Assembly: GCA_001773295.1 (NCBI GenBank) | Contig: MEWG01000017.1 | Location: forward strand, 273 to 11,406 | DNA from: a candidate division WWE3 bacterium RIFOXYD1_FULL_39_9 | Lineage (GTDB): Bacteria; Patescibacteriota; WWE3; UBA101185; UBA10185 | Direction of reading: 5' to 3' | DNA: 11,134 bases | In this document: piece after piece, positions 1-6,887 of the stretch | How positions within the stretch are numbered: the first letter of the stretch is position 1 | Layout of the letters: every line of letters starts with the position of its first letter | The notes under the pieces: model-generated | The model's input: only the letters and a program-made list of their open reading frames with translations | What the model was told of the DNA's origin: nothing | The model's database searches: none | Translations under genes and position numbers: made by a program

Positions 1-291
1 ATGACTGCAGCAATACGCAATGGCTACACGTACGACCCGGAGGAAGAGGAAAGTGACCACCCCTTGGTTGATGAGGAGAAATATCCCTTCGCCGCTAACG
101 AGGATGATGAAGAATACTACCCAAAAGAGGTCGCCCATATCGTCTACGCAGAATGCGCAAAAGGATGGTATAGCTGGACCGGGGGAATCTCAAAAACCGA
201 GCTCGATGCAACAAAGCAGCGCTTTGAAGGCGAACACAGTTCACAGTGCGGATGCTCGGCTCAGATTACTTTCTCGATTGACGAAGAATAG
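1..291 (+). CDS. Small acidic protein of unknown function (start uncertain)
   Basis: I do not recognise this protein. The open frame begins with an ATG at the first base of the window, so the true start and ribosome site may lie upstream; it ends with TAG at 289-291 (96 residues as seen). The N-terminal half is very rich in Glu and Asp (PEEEESD near residue 13, EDDEEYY near 34) and Tyr. The C-terminal half carries three cysteines, Cys52 and a Cys-Gly-Cys at about 83-85, and a short aromatic stretch (GWYSWTGG near 55). No signal peptide or membrane segment is visible, so it is probably cytoplasmic. Base composition is richer in GC (28/60 in bases 61-120) than the apt and sugar genes nearby, like the other plus-strand islands at 1796-2552 and 8892-9860. 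It converges on the adenine salvage genes, with a long hairpin between them. It is a plausible real gene, but function cannot be inferred. Confidence 0.6.
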   Translation: MTAAIRNGYTYDPEEEESDHPLVDEEKYPFAANEDDEEYYPKEVAHIVYAECAKGWYSWTGGISKTELDATKQRFEGEHSSQCGCSAQITFSIDEE

Positions 292-298
292 GAGAAAC

Positions 299-347
299 GG
301 GAGGAACAATGTTGCGGAATCAAAAACCCAACTTCATTGTTACTCCC
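299..347 (+). terminator. Long imperfect hairpin between convergent genes, probable weak or atypical terminator
   Basis: Bases 299-303 (GGGAG) pair with 343-347 (CTCCC), and 306-311 (ACAATG) pair with 335-340 (CATTGT), separated by a GA/TA mismatch. That gives 11 pairs in 13-base arms around a 23-base loop. GAGA at 292-295 could add pairs with TCTC at 348-351 across a bulge. A run of six T follows only at 361-366, about 13 bases after the stem, so this is not a textbook terminator. It lies 8 bases past the stop of the first gene and before the convergent apt gene, where a terminator is expected. The ribosome site and ATG of a possible 19-codon frame (309-368) lie inside the left arm. Confidence 0.45.
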
Positions 348-395
348 TCTCACAAGCACATTTTTTAACAAAGTGTTCTTATGAGAGAACTTACA

Positions 396-923
396 CTACT
401 CCCCTTCAAACTCTACCTGATAATAAACGGTGGCACCCCTATCTTTAAGCTTTGTGTGTCCGCCCAACTCCGGAAGATTAACGATAAATGCAAACTCTAC
501 TACCTCCCCGCCTAATTTCTCGATCAAATTTATTGCGGCTACTGCTGTTCCTCCTGTTGCCAAAAGATCATCCATTATCAAAACTCTTTGCCCCTTCTCC
601 ACTGCATCTTTATGAATTTCTAATATATCCGGCCCATATTCTTTTTCGTAAGTTTCCTGTTCAACTTCTGCGGGCAATTTCCCCTTTTTCCTAATAGGCA
701 CAAATCCCACTCCCAGCATCGACGCGAGCGCCCCTCCTAACACAAAACCGCGCGCTTCAACACCTGCTATCAAGTCAATCTTTTCATCCTTATATCTTCT
801 GCAAAAATCGTCCATGCATAATTTAAACCCTTCGGGATCTTTAAGCAGTGTTGTAATATCTCTAAACATGATGCCTTTTTTTGGCCAGTCTGGGATTGTG
901 CGTATTTTTGATTTTATAGGCAT
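396..923 (-). CDS. apt: Adenine phosphoribosyltransferase
   Basis: Converts adenine plus PRPP to AMP and pyrophosphate in the cytoplasm. The signature of the type I phosphoribosyltransferase fold, VLIMDDLLATGGT, lies at residues 114-126. The Apt-specific N-terminal pattern IPDWPKKGIMFRDIT (about 10-24), VEARGF (55-60) and RKKGKLP (78-84) are all present. The start chosen is the ATG at 921-923, giving 175 residues, close to the usual 170-185. The frame stays open to 977, but the extra 18 residues lie inside the upstream gene and fit no Apt N-terminus. The upstream phosphorylase ends with TGA at 925-927, leaving one base between the two genes, and no clear Shine-Dalgarno is seen, so translation is probably coupled. 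The upstream gene releases adenine and this one captures it as AMP, a short purine salvage route. Confidence 0.96.
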   Translation of the reverse strand: MPIKSKIRTIPDWPKKGIMFRDITTLLKDPEGFKLCMDDFCRRYKDEKIDLIAGVEARGFVLGGALASMLGVGFVPIRKKGKLPAEVEQETYEKEYGPDILEIHKDAVEKGQRVLIMDDLLATGGTAVAAINLIEKLGGEVVEFAFIVNLPELGGHTKLKDRGATVYYQVEFEGE

Positions 924-924
924 T

Positions 925-1659
925 TCAGTGAATTGCCGGCAACGCTTCCAGCAATAAATTAATAACTTTAGCAGCATTTTGCTCCATTATTTTAAGTATC
1001 ATTTCAAATGAAACGGGTTCCTCGGTTTCTTTCCAACAATCGTAATCGGTGGACATAGCTATACTTTGATATTTTATCCCCAGTTCGTTAGCTAATATTA
1101 CTTCAGGACAGGTAGACATGTTTATGATATCGGCGCCAAAACCTCTAAACATGTGGCTTTCCGCTCGAGTTGAAAATCTGGGACCTTCTATTGTAATTAT
1201 TGTTGCCTTGTCTGTGTACGAATATCCTAGCTTCTTACACGACGCGCTTAAAACTTTACGTAAACCGGCGTCGAATGGATCGGGCATCGCAGTGTGCCTT
1301 ACTTCCTCTTCAAAAAAAGTATTATGTCTATTTTTTGTAAAATCTATAAATTGATCTGGGAAAACAAGATCACCGGGTTTTATTTCATCTCTCAACGAAC
1401 CTACTGCGGTTGTAGCGAGAATCACATTACAACCTTCATCGGACAGCGCACGAATATTAGCTCGATAATTAACTTTTGACGGCGGGATTCCATGATCTTT
1501 ACCGTGACGAGAAAGTAAAATTATATCCACTTCCCCTATTTTTCCCGTCGTTAATGCAGAAGAGGGTTCGCCGTATTTATTTACAACATCTTTTATATTT
1601 GGCTGTTTTAAGATGTCCGGATTGTCTAAACCCGAGCCACCGATGATTCCTATCTTCAT
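925..1659 (-). CDS. mtnP: S-methyl-5'-thioadenosine phosphorylase (MTAP)
   Basis: Phosphorolysis of methylthioadenosine to adenine and 5-methylthioribose-1-phosphate, in the cytoplasm. The order of motifs is that of the trimeric purine nucleoside phosphorylase/MTAP family: phosphate loop GGSGL (7-11), RHG (51-53), HGIPPSKVNYRANI (56-69), EGPRFSTRAE (158-167), NMSTCPE (180-186) and STDYDCW (203-209). The two aspartates of TDYD favour an adenine (6-amino) substrate, as in human MTAP; inosine/guanosine enzymes carry Asn there. The length of 244 residues is slightly below the usual 260-290, mostly at the C-terminus, with no motif lost. The start is ATG at 1657-1659, with no clear Shine-Dalgarno. 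It is first of two genes, one base ahead of apt. The MTA source (for example polyamine synthesis or radical SAM/aminopropyl chemistry) is not in the window. Use of MTA rather than another 6-aminopurine nucleoside is inferred from family motifs. Confidence 0.93.
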   Translation of the reverse strand: MKIGIIGGSGLDNPDILKQPNIKDVVNKYGEPSSALTTGKIGEVDIILLSRHGKDHGIPPSKVNYRANIRALSDEGCNVILATTAVGSLRDEIKPGDLVFPDQFIDFTKNRHNTFFEEEVRHTAMPDPFDAGLRKVLSASCKKLGYSYTDKATIITIEGPRFSTRAESHMFRGFGADIINMSTCPEVILANELGIKYQSIAMSTDYDCWKETEEPVSFEMILKIMEQNAAKVINLLLEALPAIH

Positions 1660-1717
1660 GTGTCTTAACTAAGTCTAATATAAACTTATAAGTAAATATA
1701 GATGGTGCAACTATGGG

Positions 1718-1746
1718 TTGTGACTACAGTAGTCGGGATGTATAAT
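1718..1746 (+). promoter_or_regulatory. Sigma70-type promoter with a palindrome in its spacer
   Basis: TTGTGA at 1718-1723, a 17-base spacer, then a perfect TATAAT at 1741-1746. The expected transcript start is near 1753, giving a leader of about 43 bases before the ATG at 1796. The palindrome GACTAC-A-GTAGTC (1722-1734, six-base arms around one base) overlaps the end of the -35 box and lies in the spacer, a position where a dimeric repressor would block polymerase. No regulator gene is nearby. Confidence 0.75.
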
Positions 1747-1795
1747 CTGGCAATAGATCAAACCTACAAATAACCATAAAAGAAAGGAAGGTAAT

Positions 1796-2218
1796 ATGTC
1801 CGCTATTCCTAAGATGAGTCATGTTTCAGTCGGTGTAGTAGACTTGGCACGTGCTATTGCTCTGCTCGGGATGCTTGGTTGGAAATTCAAAAATACAGTT
1901 GTGGAGTGGGGATCGAGCCATACTTTTTTCTTTGCGCATCCTGACGGCGGGCCGAGTATCCAGCTCATTTTTGAAGATACCGACGAATTCGCCGACAAAG
2001 CCACAAAAGATGACACCCGCCACGTATCGCGCATTGGCTTAGTATGTTCAAGCGTCAAAGATACAACCAATGAAATACAGCAATTTTGTGATGCCGGCAA
2101 TTTAAGCTTTGGGTGCGAAACGGTCGGCAGGAACAACATGCTGATTACGGTGAAGGACATCTTTACAGATACCGCCCTTGAGCTGATCCAGGATCCTGAG
2201 ATAACGATCAAGCCATAG
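1796..2218 (+). CDS. VOC-fold protein (glyoxalase/bleomycin-resistance superfamily), substrate unknown
   Basis: A 140-residue protein with the two-repeat beta-alpha-beta-beta-beta pattern of the vicinal oxygen chelate superfamily. The opening HVSVGVVDLARAIALL...LGWK (9-30) matches the first strand and helix of glyoxalase-like proteins. The second half begins with HVSRIGLVCSSV (76-87) and closes with TALELIQ (126-132). The candidate metal ligands fall where glyoxalase I keeps them: His9 (first strand), Gln56 (SIQLI), His76 (fifth strand) and Glu129 (last strand). A working divalent-metal site is therefore plausible, but family members include isomerases, dioxygenases and drug-binding proteins, so substrate cannot be named. 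The ATG at 1796 follows a GGAAGG ribosome site. It shares an operon with the zinc-ribbon gene 22-28 bases downstream. GC is higher than in the flanking minus-strand genes. Its second strand, LGWK and last strand resemble the C-terminal half of the gene at 8892. Confidence 0.75.
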   Translation: MSAIPKMSHVSVGVVDLARAIALLGMLGWKFKNTVVEWGSSHTFFFAHPDGGPSIQLIFEDTDEFADKATKDDTRHVSRIGLVCSSVKDTTNEIQQFCDAGNLSFGCETVGRNNMLITVKDIFTDTALELIQDPEITIKP

Positions 2219-2246
2219 GCCAAACGCAGATCCGAAGGAGATGAAA

Positions 2247-2552
2247 ATGCCTGATCAAGTTAAAATCTGTCCAGCGGCAAGAGAGTGCGGAACATGTGTT
2301 GATTTAACAGATCCTTGGAATGTTTGCCCGGTACACGGACTCTCCTTAGAGATCGTTTCGCTTCTTACGCCCGATAACGTAATGAAAGATCTGCTATACG
2401 AGAAAAAACTACTCGAAAGGTGCCAACCGTGCCCGGAATGTGGTTATAGCTTTAAAACTAACGAAAAGGGATTCCAATTCTGCCCCGGCTGCGGTCGAAG
2501 AATATATTTTTATTCGCGGGTCGAGGTACCGTGGGAATCAGATCCTGAGTAA
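2247..2552 (+). CDS. Small cysteine-rich zinc-ribbon protein
   Basis: A 101-residue protein of unrecognised family with two probable zinc sites. The first is made from Cys8, Cys14, Cys17, Cys27 and His30 (CGTC at 14-17 and CPVH at 27-30). The second is a zinc ribbon of two knuckles, CPEC (62-65) and CPGC (79-82), with extra Cys59. The start is set at the ATG at 2247, because AAGGAG at 2235-2240 is six bases upstream of it; the ATG at 2241 touches the GGAG and is badly spaced. The gap to the VOC gene stop (2218) is 28 bases, so the two are likely co-transcribed, and a strong terminator follows. The linker between the zinc sites (about 33-58) is probably helical. Zinc ribbons of this size often bind nucleic acid or a protein partner; which applies here cannot be told. 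Confidence 0.7.
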   Translation: MPDQVKICPAARECGTCVDLTDPWNVCPVHGLSLEIVSLLTPDNVMKDLLYEKKLLERCQPCPECGYSFKTNEKGFQFCPGCGRRIYFYSRVEVPWESDPE

Positions 2553-2573
2553 AAAGCAAAACCGCTAAATCAA

Positions 2574-2627
2574 AACAAGACCTTGGTTGCCTGGAAATTC
2601 CAGCAATCCGGGTCTTGTTCTTTTTTT
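2574..2627 (+). terminator. Rho-independent terminator, probably bidirectional
   Basis: A stem runs from AACAAGACC (2574-2582) to GGTCTTGTT (2611-2619), continues with a few mismatches and a bulged C (2590), and closes with CTGG (2591-2594) and CCAG (2600-2603) around the loop AAATT. A T-rich run (TTCTTTTTTT, 2618-2627) follows on the plus strand. Read on the minus strand the same stem is followed by TTTTGATTT, so it can also stop transcription from the long sugar operon whose last gene ends at 2649. Confidence 0.85.
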
Positions 2628-2648
2628 AAAACGCTTTCTTTAATTTAA

Positions 2649-4985
2649 TTATCGCGCTCTATCAAATCGGGAAAATTTCTTAAAATAAGGAAAAATAAAA
2701 ATAACAGTAATGACTACAACGGATACAGCTGAGATTAAAGCACCACGATACAGTTGTTTTGGAAAATAATTAAATTTCACATTGTGAGTACCGCCGTCCA
2801 GATATACACCTCTTAGTCCGACGTCAGCTTTCAATACCTCAGTTCTTACTCCATCCACATACACTTCCCATCCGGGGTAATAACTGTCAGTCAAAACAAG
2901 TACTCCGGGCTTTTCATTTTCAACAGCAATTTCCACTTTGCTATTTTCATAGTTTGTTATTTCTACTTCGGATTTTCCATTAGCAATTTCCGGATACTCA
3001 CCGAAGTCTCGTGTAATGATGACTTCGTTTTGAAGATCCACTTCAGTGATCATCTCCGACGCGTCCCCATCGTTTTCTGCGGTCACAATTTTTGAAATAA
3101 AAAATGCACGCGGCATCTTATCTGTGTTTTCGTAAACATATATCTTTTCTCCCGGGTTCATCATCGTACCGCTTGGTGTCATAAATTTGTATGAATCGTC
3201 ATTTTGTATTTTGTATTCTCTGGCAAGTTTAATATTTTTTACAGTGCTAAGATCGACAGGATCCTTGAGCGCAAAGTACTTCACGCCTAACAAATCGTAA
3301 ACGGGCGATGCAACTTTTACACTTCCTAGGTCTGTTTCAAATGGCGCAAGTGTTTGAACATAAGTATCCGGATACAATCCGTAATAACCCCAAATTTGAT
3401 AAAGCTCGACATTTGCAGAATTGTATCTGGCATTTACATCATTTAGAAATACTCGGGAATTATCTGAAGTATTTTCTTTCATCCAGCGTGTCAGCTCACC
3501 GTGGGAATTGAACATTCTTGGATCGACATTTGAGTTGTGTCTGGTGCCCTTATATGTAAAGGTAAAAAGATCTAGCACTACCAAAAGTATCAAAAAAGTT
3601 TTGGTAAGGTTGTGACGTAGATTCATAAACATTAAAGTAAACAATGCGGGAAAATAAAAAAGTGCTGTGGTGAAAACTGCATCTCGCCCTCGATCAGAAG
3701 ATGAATCGTTGAATAATCTGGAAGTTAATTGCAAGAAGAAGAAAATTAGCATCAAAGAGTATACCCAATATTCTTTTTTAATCTGAGAATCTACCTCATT
3801 TTGTTTCAACAATTTATCCAAACCAAATGCTGCGACAATCGCAAGACAAAGAGCAACTATATATTGAATAAAAGCAGGTCTTCTAAAAGATGCGTATTGT
3901 GGCACAAAGTTGTAAGCAATGGAATGTATGAAAGTTCCCTCACCTAAAGATAATGCCATAAAAATAAAAGCTGCAAATATGAAAAATAGAACATTTCGAT
4001 TTATATTTCTACGAACGGCATAATATACAAGTATTAAAGGCGCGATGCCGATGTAGCCGTAATTATATGTAGTCGGGCTATCCCCTGGTGCATAAAAATA
4101 TGGGAAGAAAAAGTAAATAATATTATTAGTCAGATAACTAAAGTATCCCGCGCCAAATACACTGTTTTTAATATGCTGACGATTGGATAAGGCCGAGTTC
4201 TCGAGATTAGGCAGAAGAGTCACAGCAGAAAGAGCTAGAGCCGTAACATTAATAACTGTCATATACAAAATAACTTTTAGAAAATTCTGTTTGTGGGTGT
4301 AAGCGAAATACATCGCAAAAAGCAGCATAAACATATTGTTATACAGAAAAACCGGTGTATATCCGGACAACAATGTTGGCGCCATAAACAATCCGGCAAG
4401 AACAGAATATTTGTAATTCTTTTTTTCAAAACTTAAATAGATGAAATATAAAATTAATGGAAGAAAAACTGATCCGCTAAAATGATTTGGTAAAACTATA
4501 AAAGTAATAAAATTACCGTTGAACATATAGGCAAGCCCTGCGATAAAAGCAGCCACTTGATGAAGACCGAAAACTTTTCTCACAAATATATAGGTAAATA
4601 TTCCGGCTAAAGAGATGTGAAACAACGAATGATAGGTAATGATATACATCGCTACATTAGGATGAAAAAACTGAGCGATTACATAAAATATAAATTTAAT
4701 TGGATAAAAGAGTCCTAGTCTGTCTATTCCACCGATTAGTGGAATTCCCAAAAGATTATACGGGTCCCAAAGAAGATCGTTCGGATGTTGTAACAGTTTG
4801 GTTCCTAAAGCAAAGTCCGGATAGTAAAATCCTGTAAATTCAACGTTAAAATATGTTCTATTTACACCAGAAAAATCGAAATTTCTCCAAAAAGCAAAGA
4901 TTGGAAATACAAGAAATAAGAAAATAAATAACAGGTCTATCTTATGCTCAATTATTAATGCTTTTACTCTTTTATAACTTAACAT
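2649..4985 (-). CDS. YfhO-family polytopic membrane protein, probable polyprenyl-phosphate-sugar-dependent glycosyltransferase (GT-C type)
   Basis: A 778-residue membrane protein. A cytoplasmic start (about 1-16) leads into a first membrane segment (17-33), then an outer loop with YYPDFALG (54-61; Asp57) and LWDPYNLLGIPLIGG (72-86), then roughly a dozen more hydrophobic segments to about residue 470. A large outer domain follows, and a last membrane segment lies near 746-768. The C-terminal pattern SYYPGWEVYVDG (PGW at 704-706), GGTHNVKFNYFP and LISA is typical of the YfhO family (PF09586). In Bacillus and Listeria, YfhO-type proteins move a sugar from undecaprenyl phosphate onto cell-surface polymers, with a CsbB-type GT2 enzyme supplying the lipid-linked sugar. 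A GT2 gene starts this same operon, which supports that role; acceptor and sugar are unknown. The start at 4985 has GAGGG seven bases upstream and overlaps the end of the acyltransferase gene by 14 bases, suggesting coupling. Confidence 0.85.
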   Translation of the reverse strand: MLSYKRVKALIIEHKIDLLFIFLFLVFPIFAFWRNFDFSGVNRTYFNVEFTGFYYPDFALGTKLLQHPNDLLWDPYNLLGIPLIGGIDRLGLFYPIKFIFYVIAQFFHPNVAMYIITYHSLFHISLAGIFTYIFVRKVFGLHQVAAFIAGLAYMFNGNFITFIVLPNHFSGSVFLPLILYFIYLSFEKKNYKYSVLAGLFMAPTLLSGYTPVFLYNNMFMLLFAMYFAYTHKQNFLKVILYMTVINVTALALSAVTLLPNLENSALSNRQHIKNSVFGAGYFSYLTNNIIYFFFPYFYAPGDSPTTYNYGYIGIAPLILVYYAVRRNINRNVLFFIFAAFIFMALSLGEGTFIHSIAYNFVPQYASFRRPAFIQYIVALCLAIVAAFGLDKLLKQNEVDSQIKKEYWVYSLMLIFFFLQLTSRLFNDSSSDRGRDAVFTTALFYFPALFTLMFMNLRHNLTKTFLILLVVLDLFTFTYKGTRHNSNVDPRMFNSHGELTRWMKENTSDNSRVFLNDVNARYNSANVELYQIWGYYGLYPDTYVQTLAPFETDLGSVKVASPVYDLLGVKYFALKDPVDLSTVKNIKLAREYKIQNDDSYKFMTPSGTMMNPGEKIYVYENTDKMPRAFFISKIVTAENDGDASEMITEVDLQNEVIITRDFGEYPEIANGKSEVEITNYENSKVEIAVENEKPGVLVLTDSYYPGWEVYVDGVRTEVLKADVGLRGVYLDGGTHNVKFNYFPKQLYRGALISAVSVVVITVIFIFPYFKKFSRFDRAR

Positions 4986-5931
4986 GATATGTCCCTCTTA
5001 AAAACCCGCGTGATGCAAAACCTTCCTTAAAGAAAATTAATTTACGACTCGGCTCCATTGGGTTTGTAGATAGTGTATCCATAGAAACACCTAAATCAAA
5101 CCATTTGTAACCATTTTCCTTGGACCATAATACAGCTTCGGTTAACAATCTGTTTACGGCTCGCAACTCCTGATACTCAAAATAATGCGAAATGTAAAAT
5201 GCCAATACTGTTGTTGAGTTACAAACAAACAACAACACTCCCGCAACAGGTTTCCCTTCATGATACGCCATTAACAACTTGATATCTTCCGGAAACAATT
5301 GTGCTAGCTTTATAAGCTCTTCGTATGTATGTGTAGGAGTCGTGTTGAACTTCTTCTTATTTTCTATCAACATTGGATAGAAGTTATCTAAATCATTATT
5401 AAACTCGACCTTTAAATTTGATTTAACAGATTTACGATAAGCTCTCTGATGTGAAGAATGAAATTTGTTAAAAACATCATCGTGTTGAAGATTGGCAATA
5501 TTTGAAATCAGATTTACGTGCGTTCCAAAACCTTTGTAATTTAGCAAAAACCGATCAATTTGATTTTGGGTTTTGTAATATACAACCGGAGGTGGTGTTA
5601 AATATATTTCCCTGAAATCCATTTGTTTTGCGTACTCCAAAAAAGCGTCAATAACTCCTTCCTGTTTTTCCAGAGTTAAATCAGGCATTGCAAAAGAACC
5701 ATACGACGCCCCCATAGGTGATTTAAACACTCCGTCTTTTACACCTCCCGGTAAGACCGCTATCAGTTTGTTGTCGTCGTAAAAAGCTAAATTGTGAAAA
5801 TCAAATCTATTCTCAGGATGATATTTAAGAAAATGAAGTTTGTGAAAAATCGTTCCATTATCGGAACTATCAACAAACTTGTCCCATTCCGGATAATCCA
5901 AAGATGTAATTTTTTTAACTTCGATCTGCAT
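4972..5931 (-). CDS. GNAT/FemAB-like acyltransferase (BioF2/Acetyltransf_6 type)
   Basis: A 319-residue cytoplasmic protein with the double GNAT-like layout of the FemAB/CelD-like group. The N-terminal half starts with WDKFVDSSDNGTIFHKLHFL (about 16-35), the common opening of this group. HQRAYRKSVKSNL (161-173) resembles the conserved RKxxK stretch. GKPVAGVLLF (226-235) and KWFDLGVSMDT (276-286) lie in the C-terminal acyl-CoA or aminoacyl-tRNA-type domain, and FFKEGF (300-305) is the usual near-terminal motif. Relatives attach amino acids to peptidoglycan or acyl groups to sugars and polysaccharides. The neighbouring dehydrogenase/aminotransferase pair should make a free amino group on a sugar, so N-acylation of that amine is my preferred role; peptidoglycan bridge addition is the alternative. 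The start at 5931 has AAGGAA about eight bases upstream and lies two bases after the dehydrogenase stop. Its end overlaps the YfhO gene by 14 bases. Confidence 0.78.
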   Translation of the reverse strand: MQIEVKKITSLDYPEWDKFVDSSDNGTIFHKLHFLKYHPENRFDFHNLAFYDDNKLIAVLPGGVKDGVFKSPMGASYGSFAMPDLTLEKQEGVIDAFLEYAKQMDFREIYLTPPPVVYYKTQNQIDRFLLNYKGFGTHVNLISNIANLQHDDVFNKFHSSHQRAYRKSVKSNLKVEFNNDLDNFYPMLIENKKKFNTTPTHTYEELIKLAQLFPEDIKLLMAYHEGKPVAGVLLFVCNSTTVLAFYISHYFEYQELRAVNRLLTEAVLWSKENGYKWFDLGVSMDTLSTNPMEPSRKLIFFKEGFASRGFLRGTYHVKL

Positions 5932-5933
5932 AA

Positions 5934-6887
5934 TTAAATTTCCTTAACAATTACTGCTTCCAAGGCATCGACAGCATACTGTGAATCCTCAATCTGTCCT
6001 TTCCGAGCTATTTCCAAAAAGTGTTTGATCTCTACTTCAAGAGGTTCCTGTTTTACAATTTTGATAGTTTTTTCAACTACACCTGACGCGGCCATAAACG
6101 TGCGATAGTCCTTGGTAAAGTCCACAATCTCCTGTCTCTCCAGAATGGACAACGTCTGGTTAATATAGTCTAACTCAGCTGATCGTTTGAGACCGGTTAA
6201 ATAAAGTTTACGTATTTTAGTAGGACTTATCCAATTGGTTTGCAGCGTACCGATTGTTTGTTTATATTTCAAAATTACAACGGCGGCATCAGCCCCGGTC
6301 TTCTTGAAGACTTTATCTCTCATCACTGAAACATGTTTAGGTTTTTCATTTAAAACGTAATTGAAAATGTCTATATCGTGAATACCTAGATCCAGCAGCA
6401 CATCTGAATTTGGTATTTTAGGCGGACTTACACCAACACGAATTGCACCAATATTTACAATTCTTCCAAAGTAATTCTTATCAGCTAATTTCTTGAGTTT
6501 AATAATTGCAGGATTATATCTCTCAATATGTCCGATCATCAAAATGGATTTATATTTTTTTGCTGTGTTAATAATATTTCTTGCTTGGACAACATCAGTA
6601 GCTATTGGTTTTTCCAATAAAACAGCTTTACCGGCTTTTAAGCATTTGATTGAAATTTCTTCGTGACTTTTTGTTGGCGTCGCAATTGAAACAGCGTCAA
6701 CATCCGTCTGTGCCAACATCTCATCACAGGTACGAAAATATTTAGTCTTATTTGCAGCGGCTACTTCTCTTCCGGACTGTTCGTTAAGATCCACAACTGC
6801 TGCCAAATTCGCAAGTTTCGAAAAAATACGCACGTGGTTCTTGCCCATGCCTCCTGTGCCAATTACAGCTACTTTGAGTTTCTTCAT
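5934..6887 (-). CDS. Gfo/Idh/MocA-family NAD(P)-dependent sugar dehydrogenase, likely UDP-sugar 3-dehydrogenase
   Basis: A 317-residue protein. The N-terminal Rossmann fold has VIGTGGMGKNH (8-18) and the acidic VVDLNE at the end of strand 2 (31-36), which suits NAD. The catalytic EKP is at 92-94, GHIERYNP at 119-126, and the substrate-side DLGIHDID at 166-173 with His170. GHIERYNP is typical of the branch that oxidises UDP-GlcNAc (or its acid) at C3 ahead of a DegT aminotransferase. Such pairs (for example GnnA/GnnB or WlbA/WlbE) make 3-amino sugars. The gene begins inside the stop of the aminotransferase gene (ATGA overlap, 6884-6887), which strongly links the two products. No Shine-Dalgarno is visible, so coupling probably carries translation. 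The exact sugar is inferred, not shown. Confidence 0.88.
   Translation of the reverse strand: MKKLKVAVIGTGGMGKNHVRIFSKLANLAAVVDLNEQSGREVAAANKTKYFRTCDEMLAQTDVDAVSIATPTKSHEEISIKCLKAGKAVLLEKPIATDVVQARNIINTAKKYKSILMIGHIERYNPAIIKLKKLADKNYFGRIVNIGAIRVGVSPPKIPNSDVLLDLGIHDIDIFNYVLNEKPKHVSVMRDKVFKKTGADAAVVILKYKQTIGTLQTNWISPTKIRKLYLTGLKRSAELDYINQTLSILERQEIVDFTKDYRTFMAASGVVEKTIKIVKQEPLEVEIKHFLEIARKGQIEDSQYAVDALEAVIVKEI

Noticed and set aside
309..368. 19-codon frame after GGGAGG as a separate gene
   Set aside because: It is very short, without recognisable content, and its start is buried in a hairpin; kept only as an observation.
20..448. 142-residue open frame in another frame over the first gene and past it
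   Set aside because: It is a Lys/Arg/Ser/Thr-rich shadow crossing the hairpin and the end of apt on the other strand, with no ribosome site.
924..977. Longer apt start at 977 adding 18 residues
   Set aside because: The extension lies inside the phosphorylase gene and has no likeness to Apt N-termini; the ATG at 921-923 gives the normal family length.
1819..2223. Long minus-strand open frame opposite the VOC gene
   Set aside because: It is antisense to a gene with a consensus promoter, ribosome site and VOC motifs, and its own translation has no family features.
2241..2246. ATG at 2241 as start of the zinc-ribbon gene
   Set aside because: It touches the AAGGAG, leaving no spacing, whereas the ATG at 2247 is spaced six bases from it.
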